DNA of 64,000 nucleotides from Microbacterium sp. 4R-513 (GTDB lineage Bacteria > Actinomycetota > Actinomycetes > Actinomycetales > Microbacteriaceae), in the NCBI RefSeq assembly GCF_011046485.1, contig NZ_CP049256.1, positions 248,001 through 312,000 on the forward strand, written 5' to 3'. Each line of letters begins with the position of its first letter. Positions within the stretch are counted from its first letter, which is position 1. The position numbers and the translations under genes were made by a program. Below the pieces are notes generated by a model. The model saw only the letters and a program-made list of their open reading frames with translations. It had not been told where the DNA came from and did not search any database. Below are positions 55,326-63,425 of the stretch, piece by piece.

Positions 55326-56117
55326 CAGAGCTCCTTGAGGACGGGTCGCTCGAGGCTGCGGAACACCCAGATGCCGAGGGCGAGGAAGAGGAAGCTGAGG
55401 ATGACGGCCGAGACGACGGCGAGGGTGTCCCACGTCTCCGGGAAGAACGCCACCCGGTAGAGCGTGAAGATCCCCGACAGCGGATTGAGTGCAGCGAGCT
55501 GCTCGAAGGCGCCCGGCAGGTCGGAGACGCCGTAGATGACCGGCGACGCGTAGAAGAGCGCCCGGAGGATGAGGCGAGTCGTTCGCTCCAGGTCGGTGTA
55601 GAGCACGCAGAGGGGGGCGACGAGGAGGCCCAGTCCCACGAGCAGGACGGTCTGGAGCAGGACGGCGAGGGGGGAACCAGAGGATGCCCCACCCGACGTG
55701 TGCGCCCGTCGCGATGGCGAAGAACGCGAGCACGGGGAGGGAGCAGAGGAACTCGATGCCCTTGCTGAGGACGATGCGGTTGATCCAGATCGTCCGCGGG
55801 ATCGCGGTCGAGCGGACCAGCCGGGCGTCTTTGCTGAAGGCCTTCGTGAAGTCCGACACGGCCGAGTTGAACCACACCCAGGGAAGGAGCGCCGAGATGA
55901 GGAACACGATGTACGGCTCGTGGCCGACGGTGCGCTGGAAGATCTGCGTGAAGACGAACCAATAGATGCCGCTCATGACGAGCGGGTCGAGGACCGACCA
56001 CAGATAGCCGAGCGCACTCGTGGCGTAGCGGACGCGAAGGTCGCGCGCCGACAGCAACCACAGCGAGTGGAGGTAGCGCCGGGGCGATCCAGGGGCGCCG
56101 ACGGCGGCTGTGGTCAC
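55325..56117 (-). pseudogene. wzm: ABC polysaccharide exporter permease (Wzm/RfbD-like), interrupted by a +1 frameshift
   Basis: The ABC-2-type permease of the polysaccharide exporter, six TM helices. From the GTG at 56117 it reads MTTAAVGAPGSPRRYLHSLW ... VGWGILWF, then loses frame at the G6 run 55669-55674 (C6 on the coding strand). The missing half (GLGLLVAPLCVLYTDLERTT ... SLERPVLKEL) continues in another frame to the stop at 55325. With five C's the protein is 263 residues, the normal length. The same one-base excess breaks aroA and the GDP-sugar reductase gene, so a consensus error or slippage is likely. Confidence 0.85.
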
Positions 56118-56180
56118 GGAGATGATCTTAGGCGGCTTACCTCTCCATCACCCGCACGCCGTGGTCAGCCAAACGTCTCC

Positions 56181-57110
56181 TCACTTACGCCGTGGCAGTC
56201 GGGCGCCGAGCGCCCGCAGCGGTGCGGTGAGACGCCAACTCGTGCTGCGCGTGAGCGCATCGATGTGCGTGCGCTGGGCTTCGATCTCGCCTGCCTGCAC
56301 CTCTTCGTGCGCCGCGCGGTCGTGCACCTCGGCACGGACCTGCTCGAGTTCACGCGGAAGCGTCAGCAGCCAGGCCTGCCGCGCCGCCGACTCGCCGAGA
56401 TGTTCGAAGTCGGAGCGGATCAGGGCGGCGGTGGCGGCATCCGCCTCGAACAGGCATCGCAGCGCGGGCGTAACGGGCTCACCTACGCTCAGGACGCCGA
56501 GTCCGTGGCCGTGCTCGAACGCGAACGATCTTCCAGGGACGGCGAGCTCCTCCCACAGCCGCCACACCCCGAACCCTCGCGAGCGCTCGGCGATGTCGTG
56601 GAAGAGGATGACGCCTCCGTCTCGGACGGTGCCGCGCCAGTCCGAGTAGTCGGCGAGGACGTCTTCGTATCCGTGGCGGCCGTCGATGTGGAGAAGGTCC
56701 ACCGAGGAGTCGTCGAATCGTGACCGGGATTCGTCGAACCGTCCGCGGACGAGCCTCACCGAGTCGGGATAGTCGGTCCGCGCCACCTCCTGGACGTAGG
56801 CGAACACGTCATCGTCGTAGAACCCTGCGTGGTCGTCGCCTTCCCAGGTGTCGAGCGCGCTGATGCGGGTCGAGATCCCGAGGCGCTTCGACGCCTCCGC
56901 GAACGCGAAGCACGAGAATCCGTAGTGCGTCCCCAGCTCCACGATCGCCTGCGGACGGAGCGCGTCGACGATCCATGCGGCGAACGCCGCGTGAGTCAGC
57001 CAGGCCGAGGTGGGGTAGTGCGCCGGCAGCCAGTAGGCCGGAGCGCTCAGCCAGAACGGAGCGTCGGCATCCATCCGATGCACGCTTTCGGGTTCGACGG
57101 ACAGCTCCAT
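56181..57110 (-). CDS. Class I SAM-dependent methyltransferase with C-terminal coiled coil
   Basis: 309 residues. A Methyltransf_24-type domain: the SAM site AIVELGTHYGFSCFAFAEA (about residues 55-73), DLLHIDGRHGYEDVLADY and GGVILFHDI. The C-terminal 80 residues are helical (LEQVRAEVHDRAAHEEVQAGEIEAQ) and end in STSWRLTAPLRALG, a motif common in glycan-locus enzymes. It is first in a unit with wzm and wzt (63-base gap). It probably methylates a sugar or caps the chain; substrate unknown. Confidence 0.85.
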   Translation of the reverse strand: MELSVEPESVHRMDADAPFWLSAPAYWLPAHYPTSAWLTHAAFAAWIVDALRPQAIVELGTHYGFSCFAFAEASKRLGISTRISALDTWEGDDHAGFYDDDVFAYVQEVARTDYPDSVRLVRGRFDESRSRFDDSSVDLLHIDGRHGYEDVLADYSDWRGTVRDGGVILFHDIAERSRGFGVWRLWEELAVPGRSFAFEHGHGLGVLSVGEPVTPALRCLFEADAATAALIRSDFEHLGESAARQAWLLTLPRELEQVRAEVHDRAAHEEVQAGEIEAQRTHIDALTRSTSWRLTAPLRALGARLPRRK

Positions 57111-57222
57111 GAATCGTGCTCCATTGCTCGGGTTCGGGCCAGCCTATGCGTTACCTCGGAGGTCGGCGATATAGGCGCCACGCGGCCATCCCCCGCGTTA
57201 CGGGTGAGGAGCGGGAGCCCGA

Positions 57223-57236
57223 TATCATAGTCCTCG
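57223..57236 (+). promoter_or_regulatory. Putative -10 of the acyltransferase gene (TATCAT-N8-GTG)
   Basis: TATCAT (57223-57228) or the overlapping CATAGT (57226-57231) lies just before the GTG at 57237 in the divergent gap. Confidence 0.35.
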
Positions 57237-58451
57237 GTGTCAGCGCCGTGGCACTTTTCGCCCGAGAGAGGTCCGCACATCCGGAATCGCGAACTCGACG
57301 CCCTCCGTGGGTTTGCAGCATTGTCGGTGCTGCTGTACCACGTCCTCGCTCTCAACTGGGCCTCGCTGCAGAACGGCGTCTACCTGGAGCCGGCTGCGAA
57401 CGTCTGGGCGAACGTGCTGATCTTCTCGCCGGCACACATCGTATGGCTCGGTGCTGAAGCCGTGTGGTTCTTCTTCGTGCTCTCGGGCTTCGTACTCACG
57501 AAGGCGGCCGCCCGCCCGGACTTCTACCTTCCGTCCTACTATCCGAGTCGGCTGGTTCGGCTGTACGGACCGGTGCTTCTCGCCATCGTCCTGGCGTGGC
57601 TGACCTATACGCTCGTGCCCCACGTTGTGGAGCCTGGCGACCCACCGGCGATAGCGGGACTGCCCGCCGGCTACCCGCTGGGGGACATACTGCGCGATGC
57701 GACGCTCCTCGGAGGGACGAGCACCTCGATCGGGGTGCTCTGGTCGCTGCAGTGGGAGGTGCTCTTCTCTCTGGCGCTGCCGGTGTATCTCCTGCTGGTC
57801 CGGAAGTACCCCAAGAGCGCGACGGCCGTAGCGGTCGTCTCGTGTCTCGTCGGGTGGGCGAACGCAGATCAGGTGCTTTCGTTCATGCCGATGTTCTTCT
57901 TCGGCGCGCTCCTCGCGCAGTATTGGGAGCGGGTCTGCCGGGCATTCTCGTTCCTGCGCAACGGGCGGCTGTCATCACATGCGTGGGGAGCCGTCCTGGT
58001 CGCTCTCGCCGCCTGCGGCCTCACCTCGTACTTCCTCCTGGGCAGATGGCTCGGTTCGGTAGGCGCACCCGCGCGAGTGGTCACTCTCCCACTTGTGATG
58101 GCAGCGATCATGCTCCTCATCATCGTCTCGGTGAACTGGCCGCCTCTCAGCAGACTGCTGTCGACGCGCGGTCTCGTGTTCCTCGGCACGATCTCCTTCA
58201 GTCTCTATCTCGTCCACCGACCCATCATGATCATGGTCGCCTTCCTCGCCGGGATCGGACCGATGCCCGCGATCCTCGCGATCGTCGCATCTGTCGGCGT
58301 TGCGATCGGGTTCTACTACGTGGCGGAGCGCCCCGTGCATCGGCTTTCCCGAAGGATCGAACGCTCCGTCCGGGCTTCCGCTGCAACTCCGCAGCCCCGG
58401 GGTGATTCGACCGCCGCCGAAGCTGCGCGCGCCGACACCCTGCCCGGCTGA
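57237..58451 (+). CDS. Membrane acyltransferase (OafA/YrhL, Acyl_transf_3 family)
   Basis: 404 residues with about ten TM helices. The family opening NRELDALRGFAALSVLLYHV has the catalytic His in LLYHV (about residue 36), followed by FFFVLSGFVLTK and VLWSLQWEVLFSL. It transfers acetyl or another acyl group to a surface sugar. The cytoplasmic tail is Ala/Arg-rich. The GTG start at 57237 is inferred from position. The donor and acceptor are unknown. Confidence 0.88.
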   Translation: MSAPWHFSPERGPHIRNRELDALRGFAALSVLLYHVLALNWASLQNGVYLEPAANVWANVLIFSPAHIVWLGAEAVWFFFVLSGFVLTKAAARPDFYLPSYYPSRLVRLYGPVLLAIVLAWLTYTLVPHVVEPGDPPAIAGLPAGYPLGDILRDATLLGGTSTSIGVLWSLQWEVLFSLALPVYLLLVRKYPKSATAVAVVSCLVGWANADQVLSFMPMFFFGALLAQYWERVCRAFSFLRNGRLSSHAWGAVLVALAACGLTSYFLLGRWLGSVGAPARVVTLPLVMAAIMLLIIVSVNWPPLSRLLSTRGLVFLGTISFSLYLVHRPIMIMVAFLAGIGPMPAILAIVASVGVAIGFYYVAERPVHRLSRRIERSVRASAATPQPRGDSTAAEAARADTLPG

Positions 58452-58713
58452 CCGCGCGGCTTCTGGAGCGTGCGGAACAGACGTCTGCGATGCTCCAAGG
58501 CTGTGTGACCGGTTCCCAACTCAGGGCACCCCCATTCCCAGCCGCCGCCAGCCTGCGCCAGGAGGCGCCGCCAGCATCGCCGGACGCCATGCACGGGTCA
58601 CCACGTACCGCGCTGCGTCGCTGATGTGCAGGCGCAGCGAGCGGCCGGTCTGCAGGGATGGGACCTTGTAAAGCGACGCCAGGGTTCAGGCGATGCGGGC
58701 CTTCTCCGGCCCG
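58452..58713. other. 262-bp intergenic region between acyltransferase and gmd
   Basis: No gene is supported. A stop-free stretch of about 50 codons on the minus strand (about 58520-58680) has no start codon or ribosome-binding site. At the gmd side CGGGCC-TTCTCC-GGCCCG (58696-58713) is a short hairpin immediately after the gmd stop, a possible terminator. Confidence 0.4.
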
Positions 58714-59745
58714 TCAAGCCTTCCAGTCGACCTTGTCGACGGCGTGCTCCCGGCCACCCGCCAGCGCCGCGACGTCGTGGTCGACCATGATCTCGGCGAG
58801 CCGGGGGGCGGTGACCGCCGGCCTCCATCCGAGCTCGCGCTCGGCAAGGCCATAATCGCCCACGAGGGCGTCGACCTCGGTGGGCCGCAGGTAGCGCTCG
58901 TCGAACTTGACGTACTTCTCCCACTCGAGTCCGACCCGCGCGAACGAGAACTCGAGGAAGTCGCGCACGGTGTAGGCCGTGTTCGTTGCGACGACGTAGT
59001 CCTGAGGCGTGTCGTGCTGCAGCATCCGCCACATGGCCTCGACGTATTCGGGGGCGTAACCCCAGTCGCGCACAGCGTCCAGGTTGCCCATGTAGAGCTC
59101 CTGCTGCTCGCCGGCCGCGATCCGTGCCACCGCTCGCGTGATCTTGCGGGTCACGAACGTCTCGCCTCGGCGAGGGGACTCGTGGTTGAAGAGGATGCCG
59201 TTGACGGCGAAGAGGTCGAAGGCTTCGCGGTAGTTCTTCGTGATCCAATACGAATAGACCTTCGCCGCACCATAGGGCGAACGGGGATAGAAGGGCGTGG
59301 ATTCGTTCTGCGGTGGCGGCGTCGCGCCGAACATCTCGGAGCTGCTGGCCTGGTAGTAGCGGCAATCGAGGCCGGCGAGCTTGACCGCCTCGAGGAGGCG
59401 AACGCTGCCCAGTCCGGTCGTGTCACCGGTGAACTCGGGCTCGTCGAAGCTGACCCGTACGTGCGACTGCGCTGCCAGGTTGTACACCTCGTCGGGGCGG
59501 ATCGTGCTCAGCAGCGTCACCAGTCGCGAGCCGTCCGTGAGGTCGCCGTAGTGGAGCGTGAGGCGCGAGTGAGGCTCGTGCGGATCGGTGAAGAGGTGAT
59601 CGATCCGATGGGTGTTGAAGGTGGACGCACGACGGATCAGGCCGTGGACCTCGTAACCCTTTGCGAGGAGCAGCTCGGCGAGATAGCTGCCGTCCTGTCC
59701 CGTGATGCCGGTGACGAACGCGCGCTTCGAGGTGGTCTGGGTCAT
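58714..59745 (-). CDS. gmd: GDP-mannose 4,6-dehydratase
   Basis: 343 residues. Converts GDP-D-mannose to GDP-4-keto-6-deoxy-D-mannose, the branch point to GDP-fucose, GDP-rhamnose, GDP-perosamine and GDP-colitose. The NAD(P) site [15 protein letters not shown], the SSSEMFG segment and the catalytic YGAAK are present. The ATG at 59745 has AGGAAG upstream. It is last in the colC-like / colD-like / gmd unit. Confidence 0.96.
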   Translation of the reverse strand: MTQTTSKRAFVTGITGQDGSYLAELLLAKGYEVHGLIRRASTFNTHRIDHLFTDPHEPHSRLTLHYGDLTDGSRLVTLLSTIRPDEVYNLAAQSHVRVSFDEPEFTGDTTGLGSVRLLEAVKLAGLDCRYYQASSSEMFGATPPPQNESTPFYPRSPYGAAKVYSYWITKNYREAFDLFAVNGILFNHESPRRGETFVTRKITRAVARIAAGEQQELYMGNLDAVRDWGYAPEYVEAMWRMLQHDTPQDYVVATNTAYTVRDFLEFSFARVGLEWEKYVKFDERYLRPTEVDALVGDYGLAERELGWRPAVTAPRLAEIMVDHDVAALAGGREHAVDKVDWKA

Positions 59746-59793
59746 GTGGTTGTGCTTCCTGTTGTCTCGCGGGCGTGCTCGGCACGCCGGGTA

Positions 59794-60963
59794 TCAAAGT
59801 TCGTCGATCACCGAGGCGAGCAGGTCCAGCTCGGCGGGGATCGGATAGTGGTGGTTACCCACGAAGAGCCCGTCGACGTGCACCTTATCGGCGGCAGGGA
59901 GAGAGTCCGGGACCGCTGCATTCAGGTGCTTCATGACGGGGTTGCGCACGAAGTTGCCCGCGACGATCGGCCGTGAGTCGATGCCGGCAGCGGTGAGGGC
60001 TCTTGCCAGCTCGGCCCGCCTGCCTTCCAGCCGGCCTTCGAGGATGAAGGAGAATCCGAACCAGCTGCTTTCGCCGTTCTCACGCTGGATCCGCAGGTCA
60101 TCACGCCCGCCGAAGAGTTCGACGAAGCGGCGCCCGTTGTCGCGGCGGCCCGCGACGAGCGCAGGAAGCTTCTTCAGCTGCTCGATGCCCAGTGCACCTG
60201 ACATCTCGAGCGGGCGTACGTTGTACCCCGGCAGCACGAACCGGAACAGGTCATCGAACGGCTCACCCGACTTCGGGTGGATGAGGTTGTCGGCGGGGAG
60301 CTCTCGCGTCCAGCCATGTGCTCGAAGCGAGACGGCGGCTTGGTAGACGAACTCGTCGTCGGTTGTGACGAGTCCGCCCTCCATGGTCGAGATGTGGTGG
60401 GAGAAGAAGGCGCTGTACGTGCCGGCGATGCCGAAGGTGCCTGCACTTCGTCCCTCGAGGGTTGCACCCAGCGACTCGCAGTTGTCCTCGATGAGCACCA
60501 GCCCGTGCTCCTTGGCGAGGGCCGACAGCGTGGTCAGGTCCGCTGGGTTGCCGAGCAGGTTCACGGCCAGGATCGCCCGGGTCCGGGGCGTGATCGCCGC
60601 GGCCACCAGTGCAGGGTCCATGTTCAACGTGTCGAGGTCGATGTCGACGAAGCGCAGGCGGAGACCGAGCTGATGAACGGGGTAGAAGGTCGTCGCCCAT
60701 GAGACCGCCGGCACGATGACCTCGTCGCCGGGATTGAGATCGATGTCGGGGTCCACGACGGCCGCGGCCAGGGCGATCAGATTGGCGCTGCTGCCCGAGT
60801 TGACCATGACGGCATGGCGCGTGCCGAGCGCCTCGGCGAACTGCTCCTCGAAGGTGCGCACGAGTGGCCCCATCGTGAAACGGCCACTCTCGATGACGCG
60901 TTGCAGCGCCGCATACTCGGCCTCGTCCCACGTCGTGGTCGCGAGTGGATAGCGGGTCTCCAT
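59794..60963 (-). CDS. colD: DegT-family PLP enzyme with His in place of the Schiff-base Lys (ColD-like 3-dehydratase)
   Basis: 389 residues. The fold is DegT/DnrJ/AHBA type (VMVNSGSSANLIAL, VLIEDNCESLG). Where aminotransferases carry the PLP lysine, it reads GTYSAFFSHHISTMEGG, with His at 189-190. This substitution, with length near 390, matches ColD, the GDP-4-keto-6-deoxy-D-mannose-3-dehydratase of colitose synthesis. Only one cysteine is visible (about residue 162), so it lacks the iron-sulfur ligands of the related E1/DdhC 3-dehydratases. The ATG at 60963 has GGAGG about ten bases upstream and lies one base from the upstream gene's stop. gmd makes its substrate. A GDP-perosamine-type transaminase would need the Lys, so it is unlikely. 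Confidence 0.8.
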   Translation of the reverse strand: METRYPLATTTWDEAEYAALQRVIESGRFTMGPLVRTFEEQFAEALGTRHAVMVNSGSSANLIALAAAVVDPDIDLNPGDEVIVPAVSWATTFYPVHQLGLRLRFVDIDLDTLNMDPALVAAAITPRTRAILAVNLLGNPADLTTLSALAKEHGLVLIEDNCESLGATLEGRSAGTFGIAGTYSAFFSHHISTMEGGLVTTDDEFVYQAAVSLRAHGWTRELPADNLIHPKSGEPFDDLFRFVLPGYNVRPLEMSGALGIEQLKKLPALVAGRRDNGRRFVELFGGRDDLRIQRENGESSWFGFSFILEGRLEGRRAELARALTAAGIDSRPIVAGNFVRNPVMKHLNAAVPDSLPAADKVHVDGLFVGNHHYPIPAELDLLASVIDEL

Positions 60964-60964
60964 A

Positions 60965-61907
60965 TCAGCGAGCCTCCGTGGTCTGGGCGGCGGAAGCAAG
61001 GTACGCCTCATAGGAGCGCCGCATACCTTCCACGAGCGAGGTCGAGGGCTTCCACCCGAAGTCGGCGGCAAGCGACGAGTCCATCAGCTTCTGATGCATG
61101 CCTGCGGGCTTGGATGGATCCGTCACAAGCTCGCACTCGTAACCCACGGTCTCGAGCGCCGCGCGGTAGTAGTCGAGAACGCTGTGGTCATCACCCTGAC
61201 CGACGTTCATCAGCGTCGGCCAGTCCCCTATCGAGTCCAGGTGTTCGACCACCCAGTCGGCGAGATCGCCGACGTAGGTGAACTCGCGGCGCGCCGTTCC
61301 GTCGCCCCAGACGTCGATCGATGTGGCGCCCGATTCCTTCGCGCGGTGCGCCTTCGCGATCGTCGCCGCCACGAGGTGGGCGCGCTCGAGAGAGAAGTCG
61401 TCGTGGGGTCCATAGAGGTTCGAGGGGATCACGACGCGGTAGTCGTACCCGAGTTGAGCGGACACGTACTCGCAGTAGCGAGCGGACGTGATCTTGGCCA
61501 GAGCGTAGCCCTCGTTCGTCGGCTCGAGGGGGGCTGCCAGGACGTCCCCCCTCGACGAGCGGCTGGCGGTAGTCCTTCGGGTACATGCACGAACTGCCGA
61601 AGTACAGGAAGCGACGCACGCCGGCTTCGGTCGCGGCCGAGAGCAGGTTCGCATCCATCACGATGTTGTCCATCAGGAACCCCGACGGGTCGGCCACATT
61701 GGCGGCGATCCCGCCGACCCGGGCCGCCGTGTGGACCACGAGGTCGGGCTGCGTGCGACCGACGAGCGCGCGAACCGCCGCCTGATCGCGCAGGTCAGCG
61801 TCGGCCCGCGTCGCGACAATGAGCTCGTCGGTGCGGCCGGACCGGGTCCATGCGGCCCGGATCGCCCGTGCGAGCATGCCGTTGCCGCCGGTCAGTAGTA
61901 CACGCAT
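60965..61907 (-). pseudogene. GDP-L-colitose/GDP-L-fucose synthase-like NAD(P)-dependent epimerase/reductase, +1 frameshift
   Basis: Family SDR enzyme that epimerises and reduces a GDP-4-keto sugar. The ATG at 61907 starts MRVLLTGGNGMLARAI; HTAARVGGIAANVADP, FGSSCMYPKDYRQPL and, in the next frame, EPTNEGYALAK (catalytic YxxxK) and PSNLYGPHDDFSLERAH follow. The break is at the C6 run 61547-61552 (G6 on the coding strand). With five G's it reads QPLVEGDVLAAPLEPTNEGY and gives 313 residues. Next to a ColD-like gene it may be ColC rather than Fcl; sequence alone does not decide. Confidence 0.82.
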
Positions 61908-62141
61908 GTGGATTTCCCCGCTCGATTCATGGCGCGACAGAACTCTCGCCTCGAGGGTCGGAGTCGTTCCGAGTTTAGTCGACGCCCGCGCGCGCCCTCA
62001 CCTGCCCGAGGGCGCGCCCCGACCGCTTGGTAGGCTGAGAGTCGTCGGTCTGGAGGCTGGTCGGGCCGGAGGGCAGCCGCGCCGACGCGTGCGACCCTCG
62101 ATTGTGGCCGCCATGAGACGAGGGACCGGCGGAGCGCCAGG
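61908..62141. promoter_or_regulatory. Divergent 234-bp gap with a promoter for the flippase gene
   Basis: No gene is seen. A TAGGCT near 62031 could be a -10 for the flippase transcript, giving a leader of about 100 bases. On the minus strand GGGGA lies just before the reductase start. Confidence 0.3.
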
Positions 62142-63425
62142 ATGGCAGAACCAGACGAAAATCGGGATGCCCACTCGCAGACCGGGAACGGCCTCGGAGG
62201 GCACGTGCGCTCCCATGCGCGCGGTCTGTCCGCCGTTGCACTCGCCAGCGTGCTGGGCGTCGTCGCGTCATTCGTCTTCCAGGTGGCGAGCGCACGCTAC
62301 CTCGCTCCCGTCGATTTCGGCCTGCTCTCGGCCTTCCTCGTGGTGGTCAGCACCGCGGCGGTGGGCAGCTCGTCCCTCCAGAACATCGTGACTGTTCAGA
62401 CCGCCGCTGCCCTTGTCGCCCCTGCGCGGGTGCGCCCATCCCGACGCATGCCATGGGAGGCGATCGCTGTCGGCGTCGGCGGAGGCGCCGTCGTGGCGGT
62501 CGTCTCGCCATGGCTCGCAACCGCCCTCGACACCTCGCCCTCGGTGATCTTGGCGGCAGCGGTCTGCATCCCGCTAAGCTTCGTCTTCGCCGACGCGCTG
62601 GGCCTCCTGCAGGGGTCGGGCGACGTGTCCCGCGCCGTCTGGTGGTCGACGATCTCTCTCGTCGCCCGCATCGTGCTGCTGTTCGTCGCCGTCCTCATCG
62701 GCGCCGGCCTGGCGGGCGTCATTGGTTCTGTCGTGGCCGCGACGGCGGTTTCCGTCGTCGGGGCGTTGTGGTCGGCCCGCCGCATCGCGCGGCCCGTAGA
62801 AGGCGCCTTCACCGCGAACGGCATCACTATCCTGGTCCTGACCGTCGCATTCGCATGGCTCACGACTTCGGACGTCATTTTTCTTCGTGCGGGCGGCGCT
62901 GACGCTCTGGTGGGTACATACGCGTCTGTCACGGTCCTCGTGAAGGCGGGCTTCCTTGTCCCCTCCACCCTGTCGCTGTACCTTCTCCCTCGATTCGTCC
63001 GCAATCGCGGCAATCGCCGTCTGTCGCGGATCGGTGTCCTCGCGACCCTGGCTCTCTCGCTTGCGACAAGCCTCGCCATGACGGCGTTCTTCGCCCTTTT
63101 CGGCCCGTGGCTCATCCACGTGCTGTATGGCGAGTCGTTCGCTTCCGCAGCGGACCTGCTCGTGCCGGTTTCGCTCGCGTACCTCCCGTGGATGGCCGCT
63201 CAGGGGATGCTGATCAAGATGACGTCGACGGCGTCGCGAGGCGGCGCAGCGATCCTGATCGTCGCGGTCCTCGCGCAGTGGATCACCTTCACCGCCGTGG
63301 TGCCCGATGTGTACGCGATGCTTGCGTGGTTCGCGGGCATCGGCGTGGTCGTTCTGACGATCTTCCTGATCCTCGACAGCCTCCAAGCGCGGCATGCAGC
63401 GGCCGCAGTAGGGAATGACACATGA
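62142..63425 (+). CDS. Polysaccharide flippase (Wzx/MATE-like oligosaccharide translocase)
   Basis: 427 residues with about 12 TM helices. It has the RARYLAP-type polysaccharide-synthase opening (VFQVASARYLAPVDFGLLSAFLVV) and a long series of hydrophobic segments, with the pattern LYGESFASAADLLVPVSLAYLP near the C-terminus. It probably flips lipid-linked sugars across the membrane, so the locus has both a Wzx-type and an ABC-type export route. The start at 62142 has GGAG nearby. The stop overlaps the next gene (ATGA). Confidence 0.88.
   Translation: MAEPDENRDAHSQTGNGLGGHVRSHARGLSAVALASVLGVVASFVFQVASARYLAPVDFGLLSAFLVVVSTAAVGSSSLQNIVTVQTAAALVAPARVRPSRRMPWEAIAVGVGGGAVVAVVSPWLATALDTSPSVILAAAVCIPLSFVFADALGLLQGSGDVSRAVWWSTISLVARIVLLFVAVLIGAGLAGVIGSVVAATAVSVVGALWSARRIARPVEGAFTANGITILVLTVAFAWLTTSDVIFLRAGGADALVGTYASVTVLVKAGFLVPSTLSLYLLPRFVRNRGNRRLSRIGVLATLALSLATSLAMTAFFALFGPWLIHVLYGESFASAADLLVPVSLAYLPWMAAQGMLIKMTSTASRGGAAILIVAVLAQWITFTAVVPDVYAMLAWFAGIGVVVLTIFLILDSLQARHAAAAVGNDT

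Noticed and set aside
58520..58680. Possible small gene or remnant on the minus strand between the acyltransferase and gmd
   Set aside because: About 50 stop-free codons but no start, no ribosome-binding site and no recognisable motif.
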